A DNA stretch of 64,000 nucleotides from Novosphingobium kunmingense (GCF_002813245.1 NZ_PHUF01000005.1:310001-374000), one strand, 5' to 3'; positions 1 through 8,737 are shown, numbered from the stretch's first letter. Numbers and translations: made by a program. Notes: generated from the sequence alone by a model not told the origin.

Positions 1-529
1 AGGGCCGCCACAGCGCGGCAACGGCAGCGGGCGGGGTGGCTGCGCCCGCGCCGGCGTCCTCGCGCTGGCGATACTGGTGCGCGGCCAGGCGCAGCACCCC
101 GTGGCGCAAGGCATCGGGCAGGGTCGACCAGCTTGCCGCAAGGCCGGCGGAGAAGCGCACGGCGATCCGGCCGGCCGATCCCGGCGCCATGACCCGCACC
201 CGGCCCGCGCCATCGGCGTCGATGTCTATGGCATAGGCCGCCGCGGGCAGGGCAAAGCGTGATCCTTCGGCCGGGATGCCCTGAACCTCGGTGATCGCTT
301 GGACTGGCGCGGCGGACAGCCGGGTCCAGTCGGCGCTGGCGCCGAGCACCTCCTCGCAGACCTGTTGCAGCGGCATCAGCCCGGTGAACTGGTCGCACAG
401 GTCCAGCGCGGCACGCAGCAGGGCGGCAAGTTGCGCGTCGTCGCTGCCCTGGGCGATGCCGAGCCAGTCCTTGAGCTCGGCGAGAGCCGCCGGGTCGAGC
501 GTGGCCGGCGTGACGATTGCCCGCTTCAT
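1..529 (-). CDS. GTA head-tail connector (g6-like), C-terminus cut by window edge
   Basis: The frame is open from an ATG at 529 to the left edge, about 176 residues without a stop. The start MKRAIV is preceded by GGAG at good spacing; an ATG at 541 lies in the same frame. The product begins with an Ala/Leu-rich helical segment (LDPAALAELKDWLGI) and later has LRHGVLRLAAHQYRQRED, typical of the phiE125 gp8 / gp6-like head-tail connector that follows the capsid gene in Rhodobacter-type gene transfer agents. Its place directly after the major capsid gene supports this. The identification rests on gene order plus general resemblance. Confidence 0.7.
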   Translation of the reverse strand, partial: MKRAIVTPATLDPAALAELKDWLGIAQGSDDAQLAALLRAALDLCDQFTGLMPLQQVCEEVLGASADWTRLSAAPVQAITEVQGIPAEGSRFALPAAAYAIDIDADGAGRVRVMAPGSAGRIAVRFSAGLAASWSTLPDALRHGVLRLAAHQYRQREDAGAGAATPPAAVAALWRP

Positions 530-564
530 GGCGGTCTCCATGTTGTGACGAAGGGGAAAGGGGT

Positions 565-638
565 GCCCGCGCCGCCGGGAAACGGCGCGGGCGCTAAGGA
601 CCGGGTCCGGCCTGGGAGTAAGGGGTGACCGGACCCGG
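565..638 (-). other. Two perfect GC-rich hairpins between capsid and connector genes
   Basis: Hairpin 1 pairs 565-574 (GCCCGCGCCG) with 583-592 across an 8-nt loop. Hairpin 2 pairs 601-610 (CCGGGTCCGG) with 629-638 across an 18-nt loop. Both lie just after the capsid stop on the transcribed minus strand. No clear U-tract follows, so they look more like mRNA-stability or attenuation elements than simple terminators. Confidence 0.6.
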
Positions 639-647
639 GAAGGCGCG

Positions 648-1784
648 TTACGCCGAGATCTTGAGCAGCTTGATCGCGTCGCTATCCAGCACCTGCCCGC
701 CGACGCGCTTCGTTGCGTAAAAATTGACGAAGGGCTTGTTGGTGTAGGGATCGCGCAGGATCGTGGTCGCGCGGCGCTCGGCGATGAGGTAGCCGTTGGC
801 GAAGTTGCCGAAGGCGATCGGCAAGGTGTTGGCGGCGACATCGGGCATGTCCTCTGCCTCGATCACCGGATAGCCCAGCAGGCGCGCCGGCTGCCCTTCC
901 ATCAGCCCCGCCTGCCACAGGAAGGTTCCGTCGGCGGCCTTGAACTTGCGCACGGTCGACAGCGTCTTCGAATTCATCACGAAGACGGCGCCCTGGCGGT
1001 GCGCGGCGCGCAGCGAGTGGACGAGGTCGATCAGCTTGAGCTCGGGCGCGGTGTCGAAGCCGCTGGCGTTGCCGCTGGCCAGGAACTGCAGCGTGCCGAA
1101 GGGGCGGGCCGCGTCGGCAGTCGCGGCGTTCGGCGCGCCAAGGAACCCGCGCGGCTGGTTGCTGCCTGTGCCGTTGACGAAAGCGGCGCCTTCGGCCTTG
1201 GCAAACTCGGTGGCGATTTCGCTCGCCAGCCATTCCTCGACGTCGAAGGCGGCATCGTCGAGCATGGCCTGGCTGGCAGCGGGGTTGGCGTAGAGCTCGC
1301 CCATCGGCGGAGCGATCTCGTTGAACCTGGCGGTAGCGGTCTCGGGCCGCGCGCCGGTTTCGCTGACCCAGCCCGAGGCCGCGCCGCCCGAGGTGACGAG
1401 CTTGCGATAACCCGCGCTGCCGATCTGGACGACCTGCGCAATCGCGCGGATCGGACTGATCGTCTTGAGCTGGGCGGCGATCAGCGCGTCGATTTCGCGC
1501 GGGACGGCATAGCCGCCGTCGACAGGGGTCGCGCCGCTGAACGACTTCAGTTCGGTTTCGCGGCCCTGGCGCAGGTACCCCTCCACGAAGCCCTTCAGCT
1601 CAGGGCTCGCGGCATCGCCGCCTGCAAGCGCCGGGCGGGCGGCGGCGCGGCCGACCTTGTCGAGCCGTGATTTCACGTCTTCGACGTCCGAGCGCAGCGC
1701 GCCCAGCGCGGCGTCGGCCGCGTCCTGGCGGGCAACGATATCGAACGAGGCGTCGATGGGATCGACAAAGGGAGTAGTGTCCAT
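648..1784 (-). CDS. Phage/GTA major capsid protein (HK97 fold)
   Basis: A 378-residue protein from MDTTPFVDP. An N-terminal helical scaffold-like region (roughly residues 10-60) is followed by the HK97 capsid core, including the stretch GGYAVPREIDALIAAQLKTI and the C-terminal ATKRVGGQVLDSDAIKLLK typical of GTA g5 capsids. An alternative in-frame ATG at 1799 (MKGLS) is also possible, with a GGGAGA further upstream. Longer readings toward 2114 overlap the protease gene and are unlikely. The gene lies between the protease and the connector in canonical GTA order. The N-terminal region is probably removed by the upstream protease, as in HK97. Confidence 0.9.
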   Translation of the reverse strand: MDTTPFVDPIDASFDIVARQDAADAALGALRSDVEDVKSRLDKVGRAAARPALAGGDAASPELKGFVEGYLRQGRETELKSFSGATPVDGGYAVPREIDALIAAQLKTISPIRAIAQVVQIGSAGYRKLVTSGGAASGWVSETGARPETATARFNEIAPPMGELYANPAASQAMLDDAAFDVEEWLASEIATEFAKAEGAAFVNGTGSNQPRGFLGAPNAATADAARPFGTLQFLASGNASGFDTAPELKLIDLVHSLRAAHRQGAVFVMNSKTLSTVRKFKAADGTFLWQAGLMEGQPARLLGYPVIEAEDMPDVAANTLPIAFGNFANGYLIAERRATTILRDPYTNKPFVNFYATKRVGGQVLDSDAIKLLKISA

Positions 1785-1837
1785 GGATAGGCCTTTCATG
1801 GGTTGAGGGTCTCCCCCGGCAGGGGAAGCGGGGAAGG

Positions 1838-2227
1838 TCAGGCGAACAGGTGGACCCGCGCGCCGTGCTGCATCGGGTGGGTGACGAGGCTGACCTCGAA
1901 CAGGTCGACCTCGGCCAGGTCGCGGCCGAGGGCCGAACGGGTGAACGAGCGCGCGCGGTAGCCGAAGGACAGTCCGGTCACCGCGCCGCGTCTCAGGGCC
2001 ATGGCGGCCCCGCCTTGCGGGTTGTCGATCGCGGCGATCACGCGCAGTCCGCGCGCGTCTTCCCCGACCCGTTCGATCCAGCCGATTCGCTGGTCGGGGC
2101 GGTGCTGCCAGCACAGCGGCAGGGGATCGGTGCGCTGCGCCAGGGTGCGGGCGAAAGCGCCGGGGAGGATCACGTCGCGCCCGGCATCGCGGGTGCCGAA
2201 CAGCGCGGCATAGCCGGCCAGCCTCAC
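1838..2227 (-). CDS. GTA prohead protease (HK97 family, U35)
   Basis: A 129-residue protein read from a GTG at 2227, whose GTGA overlaps the stop of the upstream gene, with GGAG 8 nt before it. The sequence VRLAGYAALFGTRDAGRDVILPGAFARTL followed by LCWQHRPDQRIGWIERV and ALRRGAVTGLSFGYRA is the standard HK97 prohead protease signature. It lies between portal/g3.5 and capsid, so its substrate is presumably the capsid N-terminus. It is shorter than many phage homologues but normal for GTA g4. Confidence 0.88.
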   Translation of the reverse strand: MRLAGYAALFGTRDAGRDVILPGAFARTLAQRTDPLPLCWQHRPDQRIGWIERVGEDARGLRVIAAIDNPQGGAAMALRRGAVTGLSFGYRARSFTRSALGRDLAEVDLFEVSLVTHPMQHGARVHLFA

Positions 2228-2532
2228 TTCAGCAGCTCCATCGTGCCGGTCCGCCAGGCGAGACCGACCAGTAGCAGCGCCAGCGCGCCGCGGGCTAGCC
2301 AGGCAACCGCCGCCTTCCACGCCGAAGCCTTGGCATCGCGCCAGGCCTGGAGCAGCTGGCGCAGCTCCCTCAAGTCGCCGAGCGCGTCGGGATCGTCGAG
2401 CCCCATGCGCGCCAGGGTCCGCTGCGCGCCCAGCTCGCTCGCTTCCTCGACGATGGCGCGCAGGGTGACGAGATCGCCGCTGTCGTTGGCCGCCTGGGCA
2501 AGCAGGCGCGCCACCATGTCGTCTCTGTTCAT
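2224..2532 (-). CDS. Small GTA protein between portal and protease (g3.5 position, DUF6127-like)
   Basis: A 102-residue protein. The N-terminal 70 residues are charged and helical (residues 5-70), followed by one predicted membrane helix near residues 78-92 (ALALLLVGLAW). Its ATG overlaps the portal stop (ATGA) and its stop overlaps the protease GTG, so all three are translationally coupled. Position corresponds to the small g3.5 gene of alphaproteobacterial GTAs. The DUF6127 assignment is from memory of sphingomonad GTA annotations. Function is unknown. Confidence 0.75.
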   Translation of the reverse strand: MNRDDMVARLLAQAANDSGDLVTLRAIVEEASELGAQRTLARMGLDDPDALGDLRELRQLLQAWRDAKASAWKAAVAWLARGALALLLVGLAWRTGTMELLK

Positions 2533-3686
2533 GAAATGTTCCCTTCATCGCGGGATGGCAGGCCAAGGAGCGCGCGCTTCTCGTCCACCGAGAGGAAGTC
2601 CGCCGCGCCGATTTGCGCCCACAGTTTCTCGCGGTCCTCGGCCAGCGCCGGCACCCGGTCGAGATCGACGGCGAGGCGCGCGCCCGGAAACCACGGCTCC
2701 AGTCCCTCGGCCACGGCGGCGAGGATCTTGCCGGCCAGCGGCAGCAGGGTCAGCCGCCACAGCGCGCGGTTGGCCTCGCGGTAATTGGCATAGGTCGCAT
2801 CGCCCGGAAGACCGAGCAGCATCGGCGGCACCCCGAAGGCAAGCGCCACGTCGCGCGCCGCCGCCGCCTTGAGTTCGGCAAAGTCCATGTCGGCCGGGGT
2901 CAGGCTGAGCGGCTGCCACTTGAGCCCGCCTTCGAGCAGCATCGGCCGCCCGGCATTGACCGCGCCGGCATAGGCGGCGTTGAGCTCGTCCTTGAGCCGA
3001 TCGAACTGGTCAGGGGCGAGCGGGGTCGCGTCACCCGGATCGTAGACCAGCGCGCCCGACGGCCGCGCCGCGTTCTCGAGCAGGGTGCGGTTCCATTCCG
3101 CTGCCGCGTTGTGGGTGGCGATGGCGCGGTCGGCGGCGGCAAGGCAGCCCGCGCCGTAGTGGTCGTCGCCGGGGTGGAAGCCGCGAATGTGGATGAGGTT
3201 GAGGCTGGCGTCCTGGTCGCTGAGCGGGATGGTCAGCGCGGTTTCGCCCACCCGGTAGGCATAGGCGGTCGGCCAGCCGTCGCTCCCGGCGATCACCGTG
3301 ACCCGTTCGGGCCGCAGCGCGAACAGTTCGACCGGCGTGCCGCCCGCGTTCTTCATCACCTGGACATAAGCGTTGCCGTGCAGCAGCAACTGGCTCGCCA
3401 GCGTTTCCAAGAGCGATTGCCCGGCGCTGGTTGCCGTGATCAGCCGTTCGAGCGCCGGCGCGGTGGGGGCGAGCGGCGCGCCGCCGATACCTTCCGCCAC
3501 CAGCCGCACCGCGCGCTGGGCAACGGGGTTGTCGAGATAGGCCCGCCGTACCGCGCCCGTGTATTCGAACGGCGCGCGGGCAGCGGCGTCGGCAAAGGTC
3601 CAGGGCGAGACGAAGCTGCGCGCCAGCGGCACGCGGGCATCGCCGCCGCCCTTGAACGCGGCGGCAATGGTCGTGAGGAAGGACAT
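2529..3686 (-). CDS. GTA/phage portal protein (HK97 family)
   Basis: A 385-residue HK97-type portal subunit, expected to form the dodecameric DNA-entry ring at one capsid vertex. Recognisable parts include NPVAQRAVRLVAEGIGGAPL near residues 50-70, LETLASQLLLHGNAYVQV near 95-112 and AFGVPPMLLGLPGDATYANYREANRALWR near 285-315, the last being a hallmark of the family. It starts at ATG 3686, 29 nt after the terminase stop, and overlaps the next gene by 4 nt. Length is normal for GTA g3. Confidence 0.93.
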   Translation of the reverse strand: MSFLTTIAAAFKGGGDARVPLARSFVSPWTFADAAARAPFEYTGAVRRAYLDNPVAQRAVRLVAEGIGGAPLAPTAPALERLITATSAGQSLLETLASQLLLHGNAYVQVMKNAGGTPVELFALRPERVTVIAGSDGWPTAYAYRVGETALTIPLSDQDASLNLIHIRGFHPGDDHYGAGCLAAADRAIATHNAAAEWNRTLLENAARPSGALVYDPGDATPLAPDQFDRLKDELNAAYAGAVNAGRPMLLEGGLKWQPLSLTPADMDFAELKAAAARDVALAFGVPPMLLGLPGDATYANYREANRALWRLTLLPLAGKILAAVAEGLEPWFPGARLAVDLDRVPALAEDREKLWAQIGAADFLSVDEKRALLGLPSRDEGNIS

Positions 3687-3715
3687 CGGGAGCCTTTCGA
3701 AACGGACGGGAACGG

Positions 3716-5044
3716 TCAGGGGGCGATCCGGCGCACGCGCGGCGGGGTGCGGTTGGTGAGGAGTAGTTCGGTCAGCGCCCAGACCGCTGCGTCAGCGCGG
3801 TCGGGGGAGCGGCCGGGGCCTTCGTAGCCTCCACCGGCGATCAGGCCGCACAGCTCGTCCTCCAGTCGCGGAAGCTGGCCGACGTGGCGCACGCGGCCCG
3901 CTTCGTAGAGCGCGGCAACCGGCTCGGCGCGGGCTATCTTGCCCCTGGCGGCGTGGACCAGCCGCAGCGGCAGGACCACGTCGGCCGCGCGCAGCACGCT
4001 GGCGACCATGGCGCCGCCCTGGTTGGCCTCGGCAACGACGCGGTCGGCCTGCCAGGCCTGCGCCGCCCGGGCGACGGCGCGGGCCCATCTTTCGGGGCTG
4101 GCCCGTTCGACCGAACAATCGGCCAGGACGCGGGCCAGACCATCCGCGCCAAGCGCGCAGACCACGATCCCGCAGGCGTCGCCGCCTGCCGAGGCCGGCG
4201 GATCGACGCCGACGACGGTGCGCGCCGGCGCGGCCGTGGCGGTGCCTTCGCGGCAGGCTTCGAGGAGCGCGCGGGTCCACAGCGCGCCGTCGATATCGGC
4301 GATCAGTTCGCCGTCCAGCTCCTGCCGGCCCAGCGCCGACTTGCCGTATTGCCGCCGGATGTCGCGCACGAAGCGGGCCGGAAGGTTGTCGCGGTTGTCC
4401 TCGGTCGCGCCGCGGGTGACGGCCGTTTCCCTGGCCTCGAGCAGGCGCTGCAGCAGCGGCACGGCGCGCGGCGTGGTGGTGGCCACGACGCGCGGGGCTT
4501 CGCCCAGCCTGAGGCCCATCTGCAGGTTGTCCCAGGCGCGCACCGCGCGGCCCGAGGCGTTGTCCCACTTGGCCAGCTCGTCGCACCAGGCGTGGCTGTG
4601 CTGGGGTCCGCGCAGCGCCTCGGGTTCCTGCGCCGAATAGAGCAGGGCCTGCGCGCCGTTGGCCCAGACCAGCCGCTTGAGCGAAGGTTCGAAGACCGGG
4701 CCGCGCTCGGCCGGGCAGACCGCGATGAGACCGCTTTCGCCTTCGACCATCACGCTGCGCACCTCGCCCAGCGAGGCGCCAACCAGCGCGATGCGCGCGT
4801 CGGGATCGCATTCGGCCAGGTGGCGGACCCATTCCGCCCCGGCGCGCGTCTTGCCGAAGCCGCGCCCGGCCATGACCAGCCAGGTGTTCCAGTCAGGATC
4901 GGGCGGCAGCTGTTCGTCGCGTGCCCACAGGTCCCAGTGATAGCGGATCTCGGCGCGTTCGGCCTCGCTGAGCGCGCGCAGCGCGGCGAGCCGGGGCGCG
5001 GTGTCCAGATCGCGAAGATAGCGCAGCCGCTCATTGATCGCCAT
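3716..5044 (-). CDS. GTA/phage terminase large subunit (DNA packaging ATPase-nuclease)
   Basis: A 442-residue packaging motor. The Walker A motif GRGFGKT is at residues 60-66 and the Walker B-type acidic pair D155-E156 in HAWCDELAKW. The C-terminal nuclease domain starts near TVVGVDPPASAGGDA, which supplies the first metal-binding aspartate, and ends with DRADAAVWALTELLL. In GTAs this enzyme packages random host DNA by headful. The start overlaps the upstream gene by 14 nt. The frame is complete with no sign of decay. Confidence 0.94.
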   Translation of the reverse strand: MAINERLRYLRDLDTAPRLAALRALSEAERAEIRYHWDLWARDEQLPPDPDWNTWLVMAGRGFGKTRAGAEWVRHLAECDPDARIALVGASLGEVRSVMVEGESGLIAVCPAERGPVFEPSLKRLVWANGAQALLYSAQEPEALRGPQHSHAWCDELAKWDNASGRAVRAWDNLQMGLRLGEAPRVVATTTPRAVPLLQRLLEARETAVTRGATEDNRDNLPARFVRDIRRQYGKSALGRQELDGELIADIDGALWTRALLEACREGTATAAPARTVVGVDPPASAGGDACGIVVCALGADGLARVLADCSVERASPERWARAVARAAQAWQADRVVAEANQGGAMVASVLRAADVVLPLRLVHAARGKIARAEPVAALYEAGRVRHVGQLPRLEDELCGLIAGGGYEGPGRSPDRADAAVWALTELLLTNRTPPRVRRIAP

Positions 5045-5540
5045 CGATCACCGTTGCGGCGGCATGTGCCGCGGTGCCATCGGCCAGCGCGGCCAGATGG
5101 CGCTGGCGCATCGCGTCGAGCTTGGCGTTGATCGACTGGACGATCGCCTCGGCGTCCTGGTTGTGGCGCACCGCGCGGAACCGGGCAGCGCTTTCGCGGT
5201 GAGCCGACAACAGGCGGAACGCGGTGGCGTTGTCGAAGGCGCGGACCCCGCGCTTCGCGCCGGTGGCGGGCTTGACCTCGCCCGAACGCAGGCGGCTGAG
5301 CAGTTCCATCTCGAGGTAGTCGTAGCCTTCGCACAGCGCCTGCTGCCAGGCGCGGTTGAATTCGGGGTGGAGGCGCCGTGCCTCATAGGCCTGGGCGCTG
5401 TGGACGCCGGCCTTGCGCGCGGCGGCGCTGACGTTGGAGGTGATGGCCAGCTCCGCGAGGAAGACCGGCGACCACTGCTTGAACGTGCGCTTCTTCGCCG
5501 GCGCGGCGGTGCGCGCGCGGGTCTTCGATCGGTCCGCCAT
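5031..5540 (-). CDS. GTA small-terminase-like protein (g1)
   Basis: A 169-residue basic protein that opens the cluster. After a Lys/Arg-rich N-terminus comes a helix-turn-helix-like stretch (FLAELAITSNVSAAARKAGVHSAQAYEARR, about residues 27-56), resembling terminase small subunits and homeodomain-like DNA binders. The C-terminal half is a helical, probably oligomerising segment. It overlaps the large-terminase start. In GTAs this protein has been described as a small terminase with weak sequence specificity; that role is inferred here from position and the HTH-like segment. Confidence 0.75.
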   Translation of the reverse strand: MADRSKTRARTAAPAKKRTFKQWSPVFLAELAITSNVSAAARKAGVHSAQAYEARRLHPEFNRAWQQALCEGYDYLEMELLSRLRSGEVKPATGAKRGVRAFDNATAFRLLSAHRESAARFRAVRHNQDAEAIVQSINAKLDAMRQRHLAALADGTAAHAAATVIDGDQ

Positions 5541-5617
5541 GAAGGCTCCAGTGATGAGGTGGCACGCGCGTCGGCCGGAAGCGACAGGGTCGAATCGGGC
5601 GGCGGCGATGTTCCCTG

Positions 5618-5668
5618 TATGTACCTAAACGACTGCGTATTGTCAAGATAAATAACCAAATGGGTTAA
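5618..5668 (-). promoter_or_regulatory. Candidate GTA promoter with upstream palindrome
   Basis: On the minus strand a perfect -35 TTGACA (5646-5641) is followed after 17 nt by TACATA (5623-5618), about 78 nt upstream of the first GTA gene. Seven nt upstream of the -35 lies the inverted repeat TAACC-N5-GGTTA (5653-5667), whose arms match the TTAACC half-site of CtrA. CtrA control of GTA genes is known in Rhodobacter; here it is only suggested by this site. Confidence 0.5.
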
Positions 5669-5741
5669 ATGCCTTCGGCGCTTGTCGCCAGCGGGCCGCC
5701 CCACTAAGCAGGGCGCCACTTGCACGGGTCAGGGAGTTTTC

Positions 5742-6386
5742 ATGCTGCGCCGCCTCTACGACTGGACCATGGCCAAGGCCACGCACCCGCACGCCGAAGG
5801 CTGGCTGGCGCTGTTCGCCTTCGTCGAGGCGAGCTTCTTTCCCATTCCGCCGCACCCGGTCCTGGGCGTGATGTGCCTCGCCCAGCCGAAGAAGGCGGTG
5901 CGCTTTGCGATGATCGCCACCCTGGCTTCGGTTGCGGGCGGGCTGCTCGGCTACGCGATCGGCTGGGGGCTTTACGACACCCTCGGTGCCCAGATCCTTG
6001 CGGTTCTCGGCCTTACCGAGAGTTTCCCCAAGGCGGCGTGCTATCTCAACGAATACGGCTTCTGGATCTTCGTTGCCAAGGGCGCCACACCTATTCCGTT
6101 CAAGCTCCTGACCATAACCGCCGGGTTCATCGGCATGGATCTGGTGCGCTTCCTGCTCGGCTCGCTGGTCTCGCGCTCGATCTCGTTCCTCATCGTCGGC
6201 ATCCTGTTCCGCCTGTTCGGCGCGCCGATCAAGGCGTTCATCGACAAGTACCTGGGCCTCGCCACCGCGGGCTTCGTCGCGCTGGTCCTGGCCGGCTTTG
6301 CAGCGATCACGCTGCTGGGCGGGGATTCCGCGAAGGCCGGGCACAAGTGCGATGCGGTGACCTCTGTCCATGGGATGCCGCGGTGA
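5742..6386 (+). CDS. YqaA/DedA-type (SNARE-associated) membrane protein
   Basis: A 214-residue protein starting MLRRLYDW, with AGGGAG ending 6 nt before the ATG. Longer in-frame readings lack a ribosome site. Several hydrophobic segments are visible (WLALFAFVEASFFPIPPHPVLG near 20-40, AMIATLASVAGGLLGYAIGW near 55-75, and a C-terminal helix FVALVLAGFAAITLLGG). The amphipathic F-x-P-I-P-P motif and KGATPIPFKLLTITAGFIGMD are typical of YqaA/DedA proteins, proposed lipid-carrier flippases or proton-dependent transporters. It overlaps the next gene by 4 nt (GTGA), suggesting an operon. Confidence 0.85.
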   Translation: MLRRLYDWTMAKATHPHAEGWLALFAFVEASFFPIPPHPVLGVMCLAQPKKAVRFAMIATLASVAGGLLGYAIGWGLYDTLGAQILAVLGLTESFPKAACYLNEYGFWIFVAKGATPIPFKLLTITAGFIGMDLVRFLLGSLVSRSISFLIVGILFRLFGAPIKAFIDKYLGLATAGFVALVLAGFAAITLLGGDSAKAGHKCDAVTSVHGMPR

Positions 6387-7012
6387 CCGGCCTCAAGCTT
6401 TACCATTGCCGCGACGCGCGCTCGTTCCGGGCGCTCTGGGCGCTCGAGGAGCTGGGCCTCGACTACGATCTCGAGGTCATGCCGTTCCCGCCGCGCGCGC
6501 GGGTCGAAGGCTACAAGGACATCAACCCGCTCGGCACGGTGCCGGCGCTGGTCGCGGACTGCCACCTGATGACCGAAAGCGCGGCGATTCCGCATTTCCT
6601 CGCCACGCGCTACGGGCCGAGCGACCTGGCCGTGGCACCCGGCGAGGACGCCTATCCGGACTACCTCAACTTCCTCCACATGGGCGAAGCGACGCTGACC
6701 TTCCCGCAGACGATTCACCTGCGCTACACCGCGTTCCAGCCGGGGCGCGCGGCCGAGGCGGCAGAGGATTATGCCGAATGGTTCGGCTCGCGCCTGCGCA
6801 ACGCGGAGCAGCTGATGGGCGCCGAATTCGCCTGCGCCGGGCGGTTCACCATGGCCGACATCTCGGTCGGCTATGCGGTAATGCTGGCGCTGGCGATCGG
6901 GCTCGAGGCGCAGGTCACGCCTGGAATGCGCGCCTATTTCGAACGGCTCAGCCAGCGCGGGGGGTTCCGCCGCGCCAAGGAGCGCCAGGGCCAGGGCCGG
7001 ATCGCTACCTGA
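6383..7012 (+). CDS. Glutathione S-transferase family protein
   Basis: A 209-residue protein read from a GTG whose GTGA overlaps the preceding stop. The thioredoxin-like N-domain opens LKLYHCRDARSFRALWALEELGLDYDLEVMPF, with the conserved cis-proline region GTVPALVADCHLMTESAAI near residues 50-70. The all-helical C-domain carries FTMADISVGYAVMLALAIGL near 155-175, the N-capping motif of the GST core. The substrate cannot be told from the sequence. Its stop overlaps the convergent TPR gene by 8 nt. Confidence 0.9.
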   Translation: MTGLKLYHCRDARSFRALWALEELGLDYDLEVMPFPPRARVEGYKDINPLGTVPALVADCHLMTESAAIPHFLATRYGPSDLAVAPGEDAYPDYLNFLHMGEATLTFPQTIHLRYTAFQPGRAAEAAEDYAEWFGSRLRNAEQLMGAEFACAGRFTMADISVGYAVMLALAIGLEAQVTPGMRAYFERLSQRGGFRRAKERQGQGRIAT

Positions 7013-8675
7013 GCTGGACCGCCGCGCCCTTGCCCAGGGCGAGGCGCGCCGCCGCCAGGATCTGCTGGGCGACCGGATCGAGCTTCCTGAGGTCGAGCGA
7101 GGCCTGCGCCTCGCGCTGGGCGCCGGCCGCATCGCCTGCCGCGAGCAAGGCCGCCGCCAGGTCGCGCCGCACCGGATACCAGAAGGCGGGCGGATCGGTG
7201 AAGTCCGAGAACTCCTTGGTCTCCTCGAGCAGCGCCCCCTTGCGAAAGGCGGTCGCGGCATCGGCAAAGCGGCCCTCGGCCATGGCGATCCGCCCGTCGA
7301 GAACGGCGCGGGTGATGCCGAGCATGGCCTCGGCGGCAACGGTGGCGTCCTTGGGCCAGTCCTTGCGCGGACCCTTGGCGATACTTTCGGGGATGGCATC
7401 GCGTTCGGCCCGGGCCGCGGCGAGATCGCCCTGCCAGACCAGGGCCTCGCCCCGGGCATAGCGCCGCGCCGCCTTGAGGTAGTCGAGCTTGGGTTCCGGC
7501 ACTGCGAGCGCGCCCGCCGGATCGAAGCGGGCCAGCGCGAAATAGCCCGAGGCGGCGAGCAGTTGCGACCATGGCGGCGCCTTGTCGCGCGCGGCCGAAC
7601 GTTCGACCAGCGGCCGCGCCAGATCGAGCGCAGTGCGCGAATCGCCAGCCATCAGCGCACCGCCGAGACCGTAGATCACGTTGTGCGCGTGGTAGGGCAG
7701 GTTCCACACCCCGTCGGGTTCTGCGATGCCCAGTGCCCTGGCGTTGGCCTTGCCGATCTCGACCGCGCGGCGGTTGGTGTCGGCCGCATCCTGGTAGCGC
7801 CCGACCCAGTACCAGGTGTGGCTGGGCATGTGGACCAGGTGGCTGGCGCGCGGGGCCAGCGCGGGCAGGCTGTCGGCATAGGCTTCGGCCAGCGCCGGCT
7901 TGCCGATCACCTCGGTCGCGTGGATGTAGAAATGGATCGCCGGGGTGTGCTTGGGGCTGCGCGCCAGCACCCGTTCCAGCAGGACGATGGCCTGGTCCAT
8001 CATGCCCCGGTCATAGCCGTCGTCCTGGGCGAAGGAGCCGACCATCAGCGCGTCGGCGGCCAGCCAGGCGATCTCGTTGTCGCCCGGAAACCGCTCCGCC
8101 ACGCCTTTCATTGCCGCGGCATAGGCGCGGTCGGCGCGTGCCGTATCCCCCGGCCGGTAGCGCAGCACCAGGGCATCGGTCAGCGCGCGGTCGCGGGCGC
8201 TGGCGCTGCGGGTGCCGGCCTGAGCCTGCCTGGCGAGGGCGAGCAGCGGCACGCGCTCCTTGGCATCCTTGCCATAGTTGATCGTCGGCCCGTCGATCAG
8301 CGCCTCGCCCCATTTGCACATGACGCAGGCTGGATCGAGCTGAACCGCGTGCTTGGCGGCGCGCACCGCGGCGGTGTGGGCGAAAGCGGCGTGGAGTTCG
8401 AGCGCGTTGGAAAAGAACGCTTGCGCCTCGGCACTCGCGCCCGAAATGGCGAAGCCGCCGTCGCCGTAGCCCGGCATCAGTTGCGGGGTCCTGGGCGCGG
8501 TCTGGTCGGTGTGGTTGTGCTTTTCGTCGCGCGCCTCGGCCGCGGGGGCGGCGGGCACGGCGGGCGCGGCGGGGACTGCCGGGGCAACGGTATGATCGTG
8601 GGTGTCCTGCGCCAGGGCGGGCAGGGGGCTGGCAGCCAGCAGGGCGGCAATAACCTCGATCAGTCGGCGTTGCAT
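7005..8675 (-). CDS. Secreted/periplasmic TPR-repeat protein
   Basis: A 556-residue protein. The start MQRRLIEVIAALLAASPLPALAQ is preceded by GGGGAGA 7 nt upstream and gives a signal peptide with cleavage after ALA-Q. An Ala/Pro-rich linker containing His residues follows (about 20-60). The rest is helical TPR-like repeats, including AQAFFSNALELHAAFAHTAAVRAAKHAVQLDPACVMCKWGEAL near 95-140. Similar proteins are common in sphingomonads and have no assigned activity. It may serve as a periplasmic scaffold. The CVMC pair could form a disulfide or bind metal. Confidence 0.8.
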   Translation of the reverse strand: MQRRLIEVIAALLAASPLPALAQDTHDHTVAPAVPAAPAVPAAPAAEARDEKHNHTDQTAPRTPQLMPGYGDGGFAISGASAEAQAFFSNALELHAAFAHTAAVRAAKHAVQLDPACVMCKWGEALIDGPTINYGKDAKERVPLLALARQAQAGTRSASARDRALTDALVLRYRPGDTARADRAYAAAMKGVAERFPGDNEIAWLAADALMVGSFAQDDGYDRGMMDQAIVLLERVLARSPKHTPAIHFYIHATEVIGKPALAEAYADSLPALAPRASHLVHMPSHTWYWVGRYQDAADTNRRAVEIGKANARALGIAEPDGVWNLPYHAHNVIYGLGGALMAGDSRTALDLARPLVERSAARDKAPPWSQLLAASGYFALARFDPAGALAVPEPKLDYLKAARRYARGEALVWQGDLAAARAERDAIPESIAKGPRKDWPKDATVAAEAMLGITRAVLDGRIAMAEGRFADAATAFRKGALLEETKEFSDFTDPPAFWYPVRRDLAAALLAAGDAAGAQREAQASLDLRKLDPVAQQILAAARLALGKGAAVQLR

Positions 8676-8737
8676 CGGCGTGTCTCCCCTTGGCGGGAGA
8701 GTTGCAGAAAGCGTCGCGGCTGTCACCACCCACCGCT

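Noticed and set aside
999..1670. Long plus-strand frames opposite the GTA genes
   Set aside because: They are antisense shadows of GC-rich genes; composition is Arg/Gly/Ala-biased and no family is recognised, while the minus-strand frames are well-known proteins.
1..5540. Calling the left cluster an ordinary prophage
   Set aside because: Gene order, sizes and the small protein between portal and protease match the Rhodobacter-type gene transfer agent, and no integrase or lysogeny gene is near. A decayed prophage cannot be fully excluded as the left part is missing.
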